Below, piece after piece: positions 35,237 through 44,155 of a stretch of 64,000 bases of DNA (position 1 is the stretch's first letter; every line of letters begins with the position of its first letter). The DNA is from Brevundimonas bacteroides DSM 4726. GTDB taxonomy: Bacteria; Pseudomonadota; Alphaproteobacteria; Caulobacterales; Caulobacteraceae. The position numbers and the translations under genes were made by a program. The stretch covers positions 372,001-436,000 of the forward strand of contig NZ_JNIX01000008.1 of assembly GCF_000701445.1 (NCBI RefSeq), given 5' to 3'. The notes below the pieces were generated by a model. That model was given only the letters and a program-made list of their open reading frames with translations, was not told the origin of the DNA and ran no database searches.

Positions 35237-35987
35237 ACCCGGTTCGGGCGCCGCGCTCGTCACGGGTGCCTCGCGTCGGATCGGGCGCGCCATCGCGCTG
35301 GCGCTGGCCCGGCGCGGCCATGACATCGCCATCCACCACCGGTCCTCGCCCGAGGACGCCGAGGCTCTGGCCGCCGAAGTGCGGTCGCTCGGCCCACGGG
35401 CGACGATCGTCTGCGCCGACCTGGCGAAGGAACATGAGGTCCGTCGGCTCGTCCCCGAGGCCGCGAAGGCGCTGGGCCCCCTCTCCGTCCTCGTGAACAA
35501 CGCCTCGGTATTCGAGGACGACCGCGTCGGGTCTCTGTTGCGCGAGACCTGGGACCGGCATCTAGAGACCAATCTGCGCGCGCCGCTGGTCCTGATGGAG
35601 GCCTTCGCCGCCCAGGCCCCCGAGGGCTCGGCCGTGGTCAACCTCCTGGACCAGAGGGTGCTAAAGCCGGACCCGCGCTTCGTCTCCTATGCCCTGTCGA
35701 GGAACGGCCTGTGGTGGGCCACCCGCACGATGGCGCAGGCTCTGGCCCCCCGCATCCGGGTAAACGGCGTCGGCCCCGGCCCGACCCTGAAGTCGATCCA
35801 CCAGACAGACGAAGACTTCGCCGCCGAGGCCGCCTCGGTCCCCCTCGGCCACGGAGCCACGCCCGAGGACATCGCTACGGCCGTGCTCTATCTCGTTGAC
35901 GCCCGCTCGGTGACGGGACAGATGATCGCCGTCGACGGCGGCCAGCACCTGGCGTGGCAGACGCCCGACATTCCCGCCGATGACTGA
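35229..35987 (+). CDS. Pteridine reductase/FolM-like SDR
   Basis: 252 residues from TTG 35229, overlapping the preceding micropeptide; no ATG or GTG is closer to the NAD(P) loop. The loop is TGASRRIGRAIA, with the Arg typical of pteridine reductases and FolM; LVNNASVFEDD is the NNAS-type loop, and YALSRNGLWWATRTMAQAL holds the Tyr (the usual Lys is Asn-shifted in FolM-like enzymes). It overlaps folB by 8 bases. Role: probably a dihydropterin/dihydrofolate reductase in the folate branch, inferred from family and neighbour. Confidence 0.8.
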   Translation: MTEPGSGAALVTGASRRIGRAIALALARRGHDIAIHHRSSPEDAEALAAEVRSLGPRATIVCADLAKEHEVRRLVPEAAKALGPLSVLVNNASVFEDDRVGSLLRETWDRHLETNLRAPLVLMEAFAAQAPEGSAVVNLLDQRVLKPDPRFVSYALSRNGLWWATRTMAQALAPRIRVNGVGPGPTLKSIHQTDEDFAAEAASVPLGHGATPEDIATAVLYLVDARSVTGQMIAVDGGQHLAWQTPDIPADD

Positions 35988-36393
35988 GCGCCGGAGCCCT
36001 GACGTGACCCTCGCCGCCGTGCCCGCGCCCCAGCCGACCGCTCGCCTCGAAGGCCTAACCGTCTTCGTTCGGGGGCTGGAGGTCCAGGCCGGCATCGGCG
36101 TCTATGACCACGAACATGGACGGCTGCAGCCTCTGGTGATCGACGTCACCCTCGACCTCGGCCCGGTCGAGGTGCACGGTCTGTCGGACACCATCAACTA
36201 CGAGACCGTCGCCACGGCCTGCCAGCGGATCGTGTCTGAGGGCCATGTGGGCCTGGTCGAGACCTTCGCCGAACGGCTGGCGCTCGATTGCCTGCTCGAT
36301 CCTCGCGTGCGCGCCGTGACCGTGCGAATCGAAAAGCCCGGCGCCTTGGCGGCGGCTGCCGCCGCAGGCTGCGAAGTCACCTATCGCCGCTGA
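35980..36393 (+). CDS. folB: Dihydroneopterin aldolase
   Basis: 137 residues from ATG 35980, overlapping the SDR stop. The tunnelling-fold core is visible: FVRGLEVQAGIGVYDHEHGRLQPLVIDVTLDL with the substrate Glu/His region, DTINYETVATACQRI, LVETFAERLALDCL and the catalytic Lys in IEKPGAL. It cleaves dihydroneopterin to 6-hydroxymethyldihydropterin in folate synthesis. A 20-residue N-terminal extension precedes the domain, longer than usual. Ends 3 bases from the converging DUF1295 gene. Confidence 0.9.
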   Translation: MTERRSPDVTLAAVPAPQPTARLEGLTVFVRGLEVQAGIGVYDHEHGRLQPLVIDVTLDLGPVEVHGLSDTINYETVATACQRIVSEGHVGLVETFAERLALDCLLDPRVRAVTVRIEKPGALAAAAAAGCEVTYRR

Positions 36394-36396
36394 GAC

Positions 36397-37200
36397 TCAG
36401 GCCTTCTTCGGCGGCCAAGGGATGAAGGCGCTGGTGCGTCGCACGTAGTCGGCATAGCCCGGCCGGGTCGTGTGGATGGCCCTCTCCGTGATGCCGATGC
36501 CGGACCACTTCGTCAGGGTATAGGTCAGGAAGATCGGCCCGACGATCGAGGCGACGCCGATCCAGCCCGTCTCCGCCGCGATCAGCCACAGCCCCCACCA
36601 GACGCAGGCGTCGCCGAAGTAGTTCGGATGCCGGGTGTAGCGCCACAGGCCCGTGTCCAGCACCTTGCCCCGGTTCGCCGAATCCTTGCGGAACGCCGCC
36701 AGCTGGGCGTCGCCGATGCTCTCGAAGGCGATGCCGATCACGACGATCGCTGCGCCGGTCCACCCGATCCAGCCGATCGGCGGGCTGTAGGCGACCTGCC
36801 CCAGCTGCGCCGGCAGGCTGTTCAGCCAGGCCAGTGCCCCCTGCGGCAGGAAGACGAACAGGAAGGCGGTCCGGCGAAAGCTCCAGCCCTTCTTCGCCTG
36901 ATCGTCCAGAATGGCGGTGTAGCGGCGGTCCGCGCCGTGCTCGCGCCACCGCTTCAGCAGGTGCCAGCCCAGCCGGATCGCCCAGATGGCGACCAGCCAC
37001 AGGATCAGCCCCTTGCGGACCGGGTCGCCCTCGGTGCGCGGAAAGGTGACCAGCGCCAGCATCAGCATGCCCAGCGGCCAGACGCCGTCGATGAAGCTGA
37101 CGTCGCCCCACCGAACCGCCAGCCGGGTCAGCAGGGTCATCACGACCGTGATCAGCAGAAGGTTCAGCCCCAGCAGCAGGGCGATCTCGGACAGGCTCAT
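36397..37200 (-). CDS. DUF1295 family membrane protein (steroid 5-alpha reductase/isoprenylcysteine methyltransferase-like)
   Basis: 267 residues. Six to seven hydrophobic segments; the C-terminal signature LWRYTRHPNYFGDACVWWGLWLIA and TLTKWSGIG...IHTTRPGYADYVRRTSAFIPW is diagnostic for DUF1295. The fold binds an adenine- or nicotinamide-type cofactor in related enzymes, but no activity is established for this family. Its 3' end abuts folB; the small lipoprotein gene lies upstream on the same strand. Confidence 0.88.
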   Translation of the reverse strand: MSLSEIALLLGLNLLLITVVMTLLTRLAVRWGDVSFIDGVWPLGMLMLALVTFPRTEGDPVRKGLILWLVAIWAIRLGWHLLKRWREHGADRRYTAILDDQAKKGWSFRRTAFLFVFLPQGALAWLNSLPAQLGQVAYSPPIGWIGWTGAAIVVIGIAFESIGDAQLAAFRKDSANRGKVLDTGLWRYTRHPNYFGDACVWWGLWLIAAETGWIGVASIVGPIFLTYTLTKWSGIGITERAIHTTRPGYADYVRRTSAFIPWPPKKA

Positions 37201-37239
37201 GTCGCAGAAACGCGGAGCTGGCTCATTCGGACGCGCGGA

Positions 37240-37590
37240 TCAGTCGACGCACAGCGTCGGCAGCGCCCGTCCATCCTCGATGCGGGTGTTGCAACCGAAC
37301 GGCAGGTCGTTGGGCGCGCACACGCCGGTGACCGTGGTTCCCTCGCGCGCGCCCGCTTCCGGAGCACGGCAGTCGCCCATGCAATCGTCGCCATCGCGGC
37401 AGGGCTTGTTGGCGTCGGCGAAGGGCACCACGCATCGCTCGGTCTGAAGTCGTCCGACCCTCCAGATCGCTCCGCCGCGCGCGGCGCAGGCCTCCGCTGC
37501 CGTCTGGGTCGGCGCTGTGGCGTCCGGCGCCGCCATCGGCGAACAGGCGGCGATCAGGAAGGCGGCGAGCGTAGCGATCGGCAGACGCAT
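37240..37590 (-). CDS. Small cysteine-rich lipoprotein
   Basis: 116 residues from ATG 37590 (GAGGG 8 bases upstream). Lipobox AAFLIAAC gives an acylated Cys15; the mature part holds eight further Cys residues (AEACAARGG, RCVVP, KPCRDGDDCMGDCRAP, GVCAP, FGCNTR, LCVD), probably paired as disulfides. The pattern resembles small exported Cys-rich proteins of Caulobacterales; function unknown. It lies 13 bases downstream of hmgA on the same strand. Confidence 0.75.
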   Translation of the reverse strand: MRLPIATLAAFLIAACSPMAAPDATAPTQTAAEACAARGGAIWRVGRLQTERCVVPFADANKPCRDGDDCMGDCRAPEAGAREGTTVTGVCAPNDLPFGCNTRIEDGRALPTLCVD

Positions 37591-37603
37591 GGTCTTGTCC
37601 CTC

Positions 37604-38902
37604 TCAGCGGCCGACGTCGCCCTTTGCGAAACCGGTCCAGACGTCATCGTAGTCCAGCTGCATGGTCGGGGTGGTTTGGGCCCATTGCGTGGTGCGGATC
37701 GGCCACCGGGTCTCGAACATGAAGGCCAGCGTATTCTCGAGCTTAACCGGTTTCAGCTCAGCCGCCACCGCCTTGTCGTAGCTTGCCTGGTCCGGCCCGT
37801 GGCCGCTCATGCAGTTGTGCAGCGACGCGCCGCCGGGGGCGAAGCCGCCCTCCTTGGCGTCGTAGGCGCCGGTCACCAGCCCCATGAACTCGCTCATGAC
37901 GTTGCGGTGGAACCACGGCGGGCGGAAAGTGTCCTCGGCCACCATCCAGCGCGGCGGGAAGATGACGAAGTCCACGTTGGCCGTGCCCGGCGTGTCCGAC
38001 GGGCTGGTCAGGACGGTGAAGATCGACGGATCCGGATGGTCGAAGCTGACCGTGCCGATGGTGTTGAACCGGGCCGTGTCATAGCGATACGGCGCGTTGT
38101 TGCCGTGCCAGGCGACGACATCCAGCGGGCTGTGATCAAAGGTCGTGACCCAAAGCCGGCCGGCGAACTTCTGCACGCACTCAGTCGGGCGATCCACGTC
38201 CTCGAAGGCGGCGACGGGCGTCTCGAAATCGCGCGGATTGGCCAGGCCGTTGGACCCGATCGGCCCCAGGTCCGGCAGGCGGAAGGCCGCGCCGTAGTTC
38301 TCGCAGACATAGCCCCGGATCGGACCGTCGCACTCGACGCGGAAGCGCACGCCGCGGGGGATGCCGACGATGTGCCCGGCCGAGGCCTCGATGCGTCCGA
38401 ACTCGGTGACGAAGACGTGGTCCCCGAGCTGCGGCACGATCAGCAGCTCGCCATCGGCGCAATAGAACACGCGGTCGGTCATCGATCGGTTGGCGGCGTA
38501 CAGGTGGATGCCCGCCCCGCCCTGCGTCTCCGGATCGCCGTTGCCGCCATAGGTGACCAGCCCCTCGACCCAGTCGGTCGAGGCGTCCGGCAGGGGCAGC
38601 GGGTCCCAGCGCATGCGGTTGGGGCTGGGCGGAGCGTCGGTGAAGGGGCCGGACCGAACCCGGCCCTGATCGAAGGGCTTATACGCCGGATGCTGGGCGC
38701 TGGGCCGCAGGCGGTAGAGCCAGCTCCTGCGGTTCTCGCTCCTCGGCGCGGTGAAGGCGGTGCCCGACAGCTGCTCGGCGTAGAGGCCCATCGGCGTCTT
38801 CTGCGGCGAGTTGCGGCCCACCGGCAGGGCGCCTTCGACGGCCTCCGTGGCGAAATGGCTCCCGAAGCCGGTCAGATAGCGTGCGCTGTTTCGCGTCATC
38901 AT
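37604..38902 (-). CDS. hmgA: Homogentisate 1,2-dioxygenase
   Basis: 432 residues, normal length. Opens homogentisate to maleylacetoacetate in tyrosine/phenylalanine catabolism, with Fe(II). Signatures: [19 protein letters not shown] at the N terminus, [32 protein letters not shown], and the iron site [16 protein letters not shown] plus [14 protein letters not shown]. No maleylacetoacetate isomerase or fumarylacetoacetase is adjacent. It lies downstream of the TonB-dependent receptor on the same strand (43 bases). Confidence 0.96.
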   Translation of the reverse strand: MMTRNSARYLTGFGSHFATEAVEGALPVGRNSPQKTPMGLYAEQLSGTAFTAPRSENRRSWLYRLRPSAQHPAYKPFDQGRVRSGPFTDAPPSPNRMRWDPLPLPDASTDWVEGLVTYGGNGDPETQGGAGIHLYAANRSMTDRVFYCADGELLIVPQLGDHVFVTEFGRIEASAGHIVGIPRGVRFRVECDGPIRGYVCENYGAAFRLPDLGPIGSNGLANPRDFETPVAAFEDVDRPTECVQKFAGRLWVTTFDHSPLDVVAWHGNNAPYRYDTARFNTIGTVSFDHPDPSIFTVLTSPSDTPGTANVDFVIFPPRWMVAEDTFRPPWFHRNVMSEFMGLVTGAYDAKEGGFAPGGASLHNCMSGHGPDQASYDKAVAAELKPVKLENTLAFMFETRWPIRTTQWAQTTPTMQLDYDDVWTGFAKGDVGR

Positions 38903-38945
38903 GCGTCTCCCGTGGCGGGCGGTTTAGCGGTCGTGGAGCCGGCCG

Positions 38946-40967
38946 TCACCAGCGCAGCGACAGACCCGCGCGCACCACGCGCGGCGGGCCATAGCCCTCC
39001 ACCCCGTCGCCGGTCTCCGACACCTCGACCTTTGCGTCGAACAGGTTGTCGGCGGCGACAAAGGCCACGACGCCGTCGCGCACCATCCACTCCGCGCGGG
39101 CATCGAGCGTCACGGCTTCGTCGAGCGTCCGGCTGTTCAGATCGTCCTCAAAACGGTCGCCCTCGTAGCGCGCCCGGCCGACCAGGGTCAGGCGATCCGT
39201 GGCCCGCCAGACCGCGCCGGCGGAGGCGCTGATCTCCGACGCCTGGGCGGGCCGCAGGCCCGTCAGTTGGGGCGCCGCCGTCCCGCCGTCGACCTCGGCC
39301 TCGGTCAGGGACACGGCGGCGTCCAGGCTCAGGCGATCGTCGATCTCGTGGGTGATGGACGCCTCGATGCCGGTCGCCTCGATGGTCCCGGCGTTCTGGC
39401 GCTGGCGCAGCACCCAGCCCGCCGGGACGAAACCCGCGCGCGGGAAGGTCGCGGGGCCTGCGCCGATGGTGACGTTGACGATGGCGTCGTCCAGGCGGCT
39501 CCAGAACACCGACGCCTGAGCCTCGGTCGCCTCGCCGCTCCACGACAGGCCCACCTCGACGCCCTGCAGCGTCTCGGGCTCCAGCGCCGCATTGGCTTCG
39601 GTCAGGTCGTTGCCGACGCGGAACGGCCGGTGCAGCTCGTTTAGCGTCGCGGGCCGGAAGCCGGAGTAGGCCGCCGCGCGCCCGGCCCAGCCGCCGCCCA
39701 GCTCGCGTCGCGCCGCCAGACGGGCCGACACCACCTCGCCCGAGCGGTCCGGGTCGATCTCGTTCAGCGTGGGCAGGCCGGTCGCCCGGTCGCGCTCGAT
39801 GCGTCGCCCCGCCGCGTTCTCCCAGCCGTCGATCCGCAGACCGCCCGCGACCAGCCACGGCCCGGCCGTCCACGACGCCTCGCCATAGGCCCCGATGACG
39901 GACGTCTCGCCGCCCGCGATCCGGTCTCGCGTGAAGGCCCCACCCATGAAGCGGAACAGCTCACGCGTCTCGCCCTCGCTGAAGCGGGCGTCCGCTCCGA
40001 CCTCCCACTCCAACCGTCCGCCGCCCAGCGGAACCGCCGTCCGCCGCACGGCGAGGTTCCACCCCCAGCCCTCGGCGGGCGTTGCGAACTGGTCGTTGGC
40101 GGGTGTCGTCGAACCCCGTTCGGCCGCCACGGCGACCGAGGTGTTGGCGAAGTCGCTGGTCCGGCGCCAGACCTGCGCCCGCCACCCCAACCGCTCCGCG
40201 TTCGGTGCCCGCGAGACGGTGGCCGAATAGCTCTCGCCGCTCGCGCTCGAACGGGCGCCGAGCAGGCCCGAGCCGCGCTCTTCGTCGTAGGCCGACGCCC
40301 TGAGCGACAGGGCCAGGTCTCCGGGCAGCGCCGCGTCCAGTCGGAGCGCGCTCGACAATGTTTCCAGGTCGAGCGGCGTATCGACCGCGCCCGCCGCCGG
40401 ACCGCGCACCGGGACATAGCCGTCGCTGATCTCGCGCTGGAGCGCGCCGGTCAGGCTGAAGCGACCGGCAGAGAGCGTGGTCGCCGCGCCGAGCCTCTGT
40501 CCGCCCAACTCGCCGCCGGAGAGTTCGAGCGCGCCGCCCGCCCCGTCGCGTTCGCGCAGCGCGATGACGCCGGTCAGGGCGCCCGCGCCATAGGGTCCGG
40601 CCCCGGCCCCGCGCACCACGTCCAGACCCGACAGGCTCTCGGGCGGCACCTGGCTCCAGATCACCCAGCCGCCGAACGGATCGTTCACCGGCACCCCGTC
40701 CAGCGTCACCAGCGTCCGCCCCGCGCCCGACGGCGCGATGGCTCGCAGTGAAATTCCCTGAGTCGTCGGATTGGCCCCGAGGCTCGACGTTCGCCGGAAC
40801 AGGCTGACGGCTGGCACGGACCTCAGAGCCTCGTCCAGCCGCGTCTCGCGCGACAGCCGTTCCTCGCCGATACGGACGACGCTGAAAGCCGCCTCGCTGG
40901 CGGCGGGCGGAAGGCGGGCGGCGGTGACGACGATGTCGGGGAGTTCGGCCGGGGCGTCCTGGATCAT
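38946..40967 (-). CDS. TonB-dependent receptor lacking a signal peptide
   Basis: 673 residues. N-terminal plug with TonB-box-like DIVVTA, SLGANPTTQGISLRAIAPSGAGRTLVTLDG and NDPFGGW; C-terminal 22-strand beta barrel ending in the aromatic LSLRW expected of outer-membrane proteins. The substrate is unknown. The chain starts MIQDAPAELPDIVVT, which looks like the mature N terminus just after cleavage; a TAA codon lies four codons upstream in the same frame, so no signal peptide can be recovered. The ATG overlaps the Mur ligase stop (ATGA). Either a truncated gene, or a sequencing/frame problem. Confidence 0.8.
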   Translation of the reverse strand: MIQDAPAELPDIVVTAARLPPAASEAAFSVVRIGEERLSRETRLDEALRSVPAVSLFRRTSSLGANPTTQGISLRAIAPSGAGRTLVTLDGVPVNDPFGGWVIWSQVPPESLSGLDVVRGAGAGPYGAGALTGVIALRERDGAGGALELSGGELGGQRLGAATTLSAGRFSLTGALQREISDGYVPVRGPAAGAVDTPLDLETLSSALRLDAALPGDLALSLRASAYDEERGSGLLGARSSASGESYSATVSRAPNAERLGWRAQVWRRTSDFANTSVAVAAERGSTTPANDQFATPAEGWGWNLAVRRTAVPLGGGRLEWEVGADARFSEGETRELFRFMGGAFTRDRIAGGETSVIGAYGEASWTAGPWLVAGGLRIDGWENAAGRRIERDRATGLPTLNEIDPDRSGEVVSARLAARRELGGGWAGRAAAYSGFRPATLNELHRPFRVGNDLTEANAALEPETLQGVEVGLSWSGEATEAQASVFWSRLDDAIVNVTIGAGPATFPRAGFVPAGWVLRQRQNAGTIEATGIEASITHEIDDRLSLDAAVSLTEAEVDGGTAAPQLTGLRPAQASEISASAGAVWRATDRLTLVGRARYEGDRFEDDLNSRTLDEAVTLDARAEWMVRDGVVAFVAADNLFDAKVEVSETGDGVEGYGPPRVVRAGLSLRW

Positions 40968-42385
40968 GCGGGGGCTTTAGCGCCCAGACGCGCAACAAGC
41001 TCCTGCGCGAACTGCGACAGGGTGTCGTCCCTTGCGCCCATGACGATGACCCGGTCGCCGGGCCTGGCCATCTCCACGATCCGGTCGCCGCACGTCGCTC
41101 GGTCCGCCAGCGCCTCGGCCTGACGCCTCGCCGCGCGCACACCCGCAGCGATATCCTCCGACCCCACGCTACGGTCCGTCGTGCCGCCGTAGTAGACGGG
41201 CTGGGGCATCAGCAGGACGTCGTCGGGCTGCATCAGGCCCACGAAGGTGTCGATGAACTCGGTCTTCATCAGCTTCAGCGGGCCAAAGCCGTGGGGCTGA
41301 AACAGGATCAGGAGCCGCCCCTCGAACGCATGAAGCGTCTTCAGCGTGGCGGAGATCTTGTCGGGGTTGTGGGCGAAGTCGTCGATGACGGTGACGCCGT
41401 TCGCCGTGCCGACCACCTCCATCCGCCGCCGAATGCCGGCGAAGGTTTCCAGCGCCGCGACGGCTGTCTCGAGCGGAACGTAAGCAGACACTGCCGCCAA
41501 CGCGGCCAAGGCATTGCTGACGTTGTGAACTCCGGGAACTCTCAGCGAAACTCTTTGACCGAGATGCCACGGAATGCTCAGATCGAAGGCAGCGCCCCAG
41601 GGTAGAGGCTGGATGTTGTGTGCAGAGTAGTCTGCATCGCGATTGCCCACTGAGAAGGTGTGAGCCCAGGAGGGATCCAATCCCCCGTTCAACGCCATGG
41701 CGAGTGCAGCGGTCTCGGGATTGTCCAAATTCATCACAGCGAGGCTCGACCTATGGATGAAGCCGTCGAATAGATGGCGCAACTCCTCCATCGACTTGTG
41801 GTCCAGCGAGATGTTGGACACCACCGCCACCGTCGGATCGTAGCGGGCGATGGAACCGTCGCTCTCGTCCACCTCGGCCACGAACAGGTCCGGGCCGCCG
41901 ATCAGGGCGCTGGCGAAGGGGTGGTCGGCGTCGGCGAAGTTTCGCATGACCGCCCCGTTCATCACGGTCGGCGCGCGGCCCGCCTGATGCAGGATCCAGG
42001 CGATCATGCCGGTGATGGTCGACTTGCCGCTGGTGCCCGCCACGCCGATCGAGGTCGGGGCGGCGTTGAAGATCCGGCTCAACAGCTCGGGCCGGGTGAC
42101 GATGGGCGCGCCGACCCGACGCGCCGCGCCGATGTCGGGCACCGTGTCCTCGACCGCGCCGGTGGCGACCACGGTGTGCTCGGCCCGCACGCCCGATCCG
42201 TCCTGGGGATGCAGGGCCACGCCGTGGGCCCGCAGCCAGTCGAACTTTTCCGGCGTCCGGCCCTGGTCCAGCGACCGGTCCGAGCCCTCGATTAAGGCGC
42301 CCCGCGACTGGACGATCATGGCCAGCGGCAGCATGCCGGACCCGCCGATGCCGCAGAAGAAATAGGAAGGTTTGTCAGGCGTCAT
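40964..42385 (-). CDS. Mur ligase family protein (MurC/Mpl-like)
   Basis: 473 residues from ATG 42385. The N-terminal UDP-binding loop is YFFCGIGGSGMLPLA, the ATP P-loop is GVAGTSGKSTITGMIA, the MurC-type VAEVDESDGSI and the C-terminal domain start IDDFAHNPDKI are present. The first and third motifs point to MurC, the DFAHNP motif to Mpl/MurE, so it could ligate L-Ala to UDP-MurNAc or recycle murein tripeptide. It is divergent from an LD-carboxypeptidase, which favours a recycling role. Residues about 208-302 are encoded by a markedly GC-poorer patch (see finding). Confidence 0.78.
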   Translation of the reverse strand: MTPDKPSYFFCGIGGSGMLPLAMIVQSRGALIEGSDRSLDQGRTPEKFDWLRAHGVALHPQDGSGVRAEHTVVATGAVEDTVPDIGAARRVGAPIVTRPELLSRIFNAAPTSIGVAGTSGKSTITGMIAWILHQAGRAPTVMNGAVMRNFADADHPFASALIGGPDLFVAEVDESDGSIARYDPTVAVVSNISLDHKSMEELRHLFDGFIHRSSLAVMNLDNPETAALAMALNGGLDPSWAHTFSVGNRDADYSAHNIQPLPWGAAFDLSIPWHLGQRVSLRVPGVHNVSNALAALAAVSAYVPLETAVAALETFAGIRRRMEVVGTANGVTVIDDFAHNPDKISATLKTLHAFEGRLLILFQPHGFGPLKLMKTEFIDTFVGLMQPDDVLLMPQPVYYGGTTDRSVGSEDIAAGVRAARRQAEALADRATCGDRIVEMARPGDRVIVMGARDDTLSQFAQELVARLGAKAPA

Positions 42386-42477
42386 CTTGATCTTGGCGGC
42401 GGAATGCGGAGTGTCGGGCGGGTCTCGCGTGACTAGCACGCGGCGCGGGGAAGGCCACGAATGATCGGACGGCAGGC

Positions 42478-43296
42478 ATGAAGATCGGCATCGTCGCCGT
42501 CTCCTCCCGCTTCGCCCGCGAGCGGGCCGAGGCCATCCACGCCTGGTTCGAGCGCCAGTTCCCAACCGGCGAGGTGACCTGCGCCATCCACCCGAACAGC
42601 TTCGGCAAGTCCGGCCATTTCGCCGGCACGGACCAGGAGCGGGCCGACGCCTTCGTGGAGTTCGCCAACGATCCGCGTATCGATCACATCTGGTTTGCGC
42701 GCGGCGGCTACGGCTCCTGCCGCATCGCCGAAGCCGTCATGCCGCGCCTGACCGAGGCGGCGCGGAAGAAGCGTTACCTGGGCTACTCCGACGTCGGGTC
42801 GATGCTCGCGATCCTCTACAAGGCCGGCTTCAGCGTGGCTCACGGACCGATGGCGTCCGACGGCGTGCGCAACGACCCGACCGGTTTCCGCTCGCTGAAC
42901 TGGCTGCGCAAGGGCGTGAGCGAAGGCCTCGAGCCGTCGCTCGCGACCGACCCTCGCCCCGCCGTCGCATTCAATCTGACCGTTCTGGACCAGCTGCTCG
43001 GCACGTCGCTGGAGCCCGACCTGACCGGCCATATCCTGATGCTGGAGGACGTGTCCGAGGCCGCCTATCGCATCGACCGGATGATGTTCCACCTGACCAG
43101 CCAGCCGTCGATCCGGCGGGTGGCGGGCATCCGCGCGGGCCGCTTCACCGACGTGACGCCCAACGAGCCCGACTTCGGGATGACGGCGGAAGAGATCGTC
43201 CAGCACTGGTGCGAGCGATCGGGCATCCCCTACCTCGGCCCCGCCGACATCGCCCACGACCGCAACAACAAGGTCGTGCCTTTCGGCCCGCGCTGA
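42478..43296 (+). CDS. LD-carboxypeptidase (peptidase family S66)
   Basis: 272 residues from ATG 42478. The S66 fold signature is clear: HIWFARGGYGSCRIAE, the nucleophile Ser104 in YLGYSDVGSML, and the catalytic Glu region HILMLEDVSEAAYRIDRM. Family members remove the terminal D-Ala from murein tetrapeptides in the cytoplasm during peptidoglycan recycling. No signal peptide, consistent with that. It is divergent from the Mur ligase gene (92 bases between starts) and ends 3 bases from the converging Anbu gene. Confidence 0.85.
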   Translation: MKIGIVAVSSRFARERAEAIHAWFERQFPTGEVTCAIHPNSFGKSGHFAGTDQERADAFVEFANDPRIDHIWFARGGYGSCRIAEAVMPRLTEAARKKRYLGYSDVGSMLAILYKAGFSVAHGPMASDGVRNDPTGFRSLNWLRKGVSEGLEPSLATDPRPAVAFNLTVLDQLLGTSLEPDLTGHILMLEDVSEAAYRIDRMMFHLTSQPSIRRVAGIRAGRFTDVTPNEPDFGMTAEEIVQHWCERSGIPYLGPADIAHDRNNKVVPFGPR

Positions 43297-43299
43297 ACC

Positions 43300-44067
43300 T
43301 CAGCCCACCGCCGCGATGGTCGGCCGCGACGGCTCCATCCAGGGCGGCGCGGGCATGTTGCGATGCGCCTGAGCCAGGGCCTCGGACCACCGCTTGCCGA
43401 GATCCTTGAAATAGGGGTCATCCGCCTCGATCCGCCGCTGTTCGCCGCGCAGACCGTCGCGGGGGACCACGATCATGTCGAAGGGCGGCCCGACCGCGAT
43501 GTTGGAGCGGATCGTGGAATCGAAGCTGATCAGCCCCAGCTTGACCGCCTCCGACATCGGCGTGTCGGGGCGAAGCGCGCGGTCCAGGATCGGCTTGCCG
43601 TACTTCAGCTCCCCGATCTGCAGATACGGCGTATCGGCCCCGCACTCGATGAAGTTGCCCTGGGCATAGATGAGGTACAGCCCCATCTTGCCGCCCTTCA
43701 CCTGCCCGCCCAGCAGCATGGAGGCGGTGATCTTGAGCGAGTCGGCCTCCACCGTCGGCAGCAGGTCCTGCCGCACGGCATTCAGGCAATATCCCACCAA
43801 CTGGGCGGCCCGGAACAGGGTCGGCGCGGTCTCCAGCGTCTCGGGCACGTCGTGGCCGGGCATGCGCACGCCCTCGGCCAGCATGGCCAGCGCCGTCTGG
43901 GTGACCGACAGATTGCCCGCCGTAGCGATGGCGATGACCCGGTCGCCGGGCACCTCGGTGACGTGCAGCTTCTTGTAGGAGGAGATGTTGTCCACGCCGG
44001 CGTTCGTGCGGGTGTCGGCGATCATCGCCAGACCCTCGTTCACCAGCATGCCGACGCAGTAGGTCAT
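43300..44067 (-). CDS. Anbu, proteasome-related peptidase
   Basis: 255 residues. The N terminus MTYCVGMLVNEGLAMIADTRTNAG has the Ntn-hydrolase arrangement, with Thr2 as the likely nucleophile after Met removal; a Ser/Asp-rich MSEAVKLGLISFDSTIRSN helix and a 25-residue tail follow. Anbu (ancestral beta subunit, COG3484) forms ring-like or helical assemblies of proteasome-type subunits. A hairpin with arms CCGGG/CCCGG lies 10-25 bases before the ATG, which may tune translation. It is the last gene of the four-gene cluster typical for Anbu; substrate unknown. Confidence 0.92.
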   Translation of the reverse strand: MTYCVGMLVNEGLAMIADTRTNAGVDNISSYKKLHVTEVPGDRVIAIATAGNLSVTQTALAMLAEGVRMPGHDVPETLETAPTLFRAAQLVGYCLNAVRQDLLPTVEADSLKITASMLLGGQVKGGKMGLYLIYAQGNFIECGADTPYLQIGELKYGKPILDRALRPDTPMSEAVKLGLISFDSTIRSNIAVGPPFDMIVVPRDGLRGEQRRIEADDPYFKDLGKRWSEALAQAHRNMPAPPWMEPSRPTIAAVG

Positions 44068-44155
44068 CAGAAACGACCGGGCCGAAACCCGGTATCCCGC
44101 GCAGTTGAGGGGACGACGCTAGCAGATTCGCATGAACGGACACCCCCTGGCGTGT

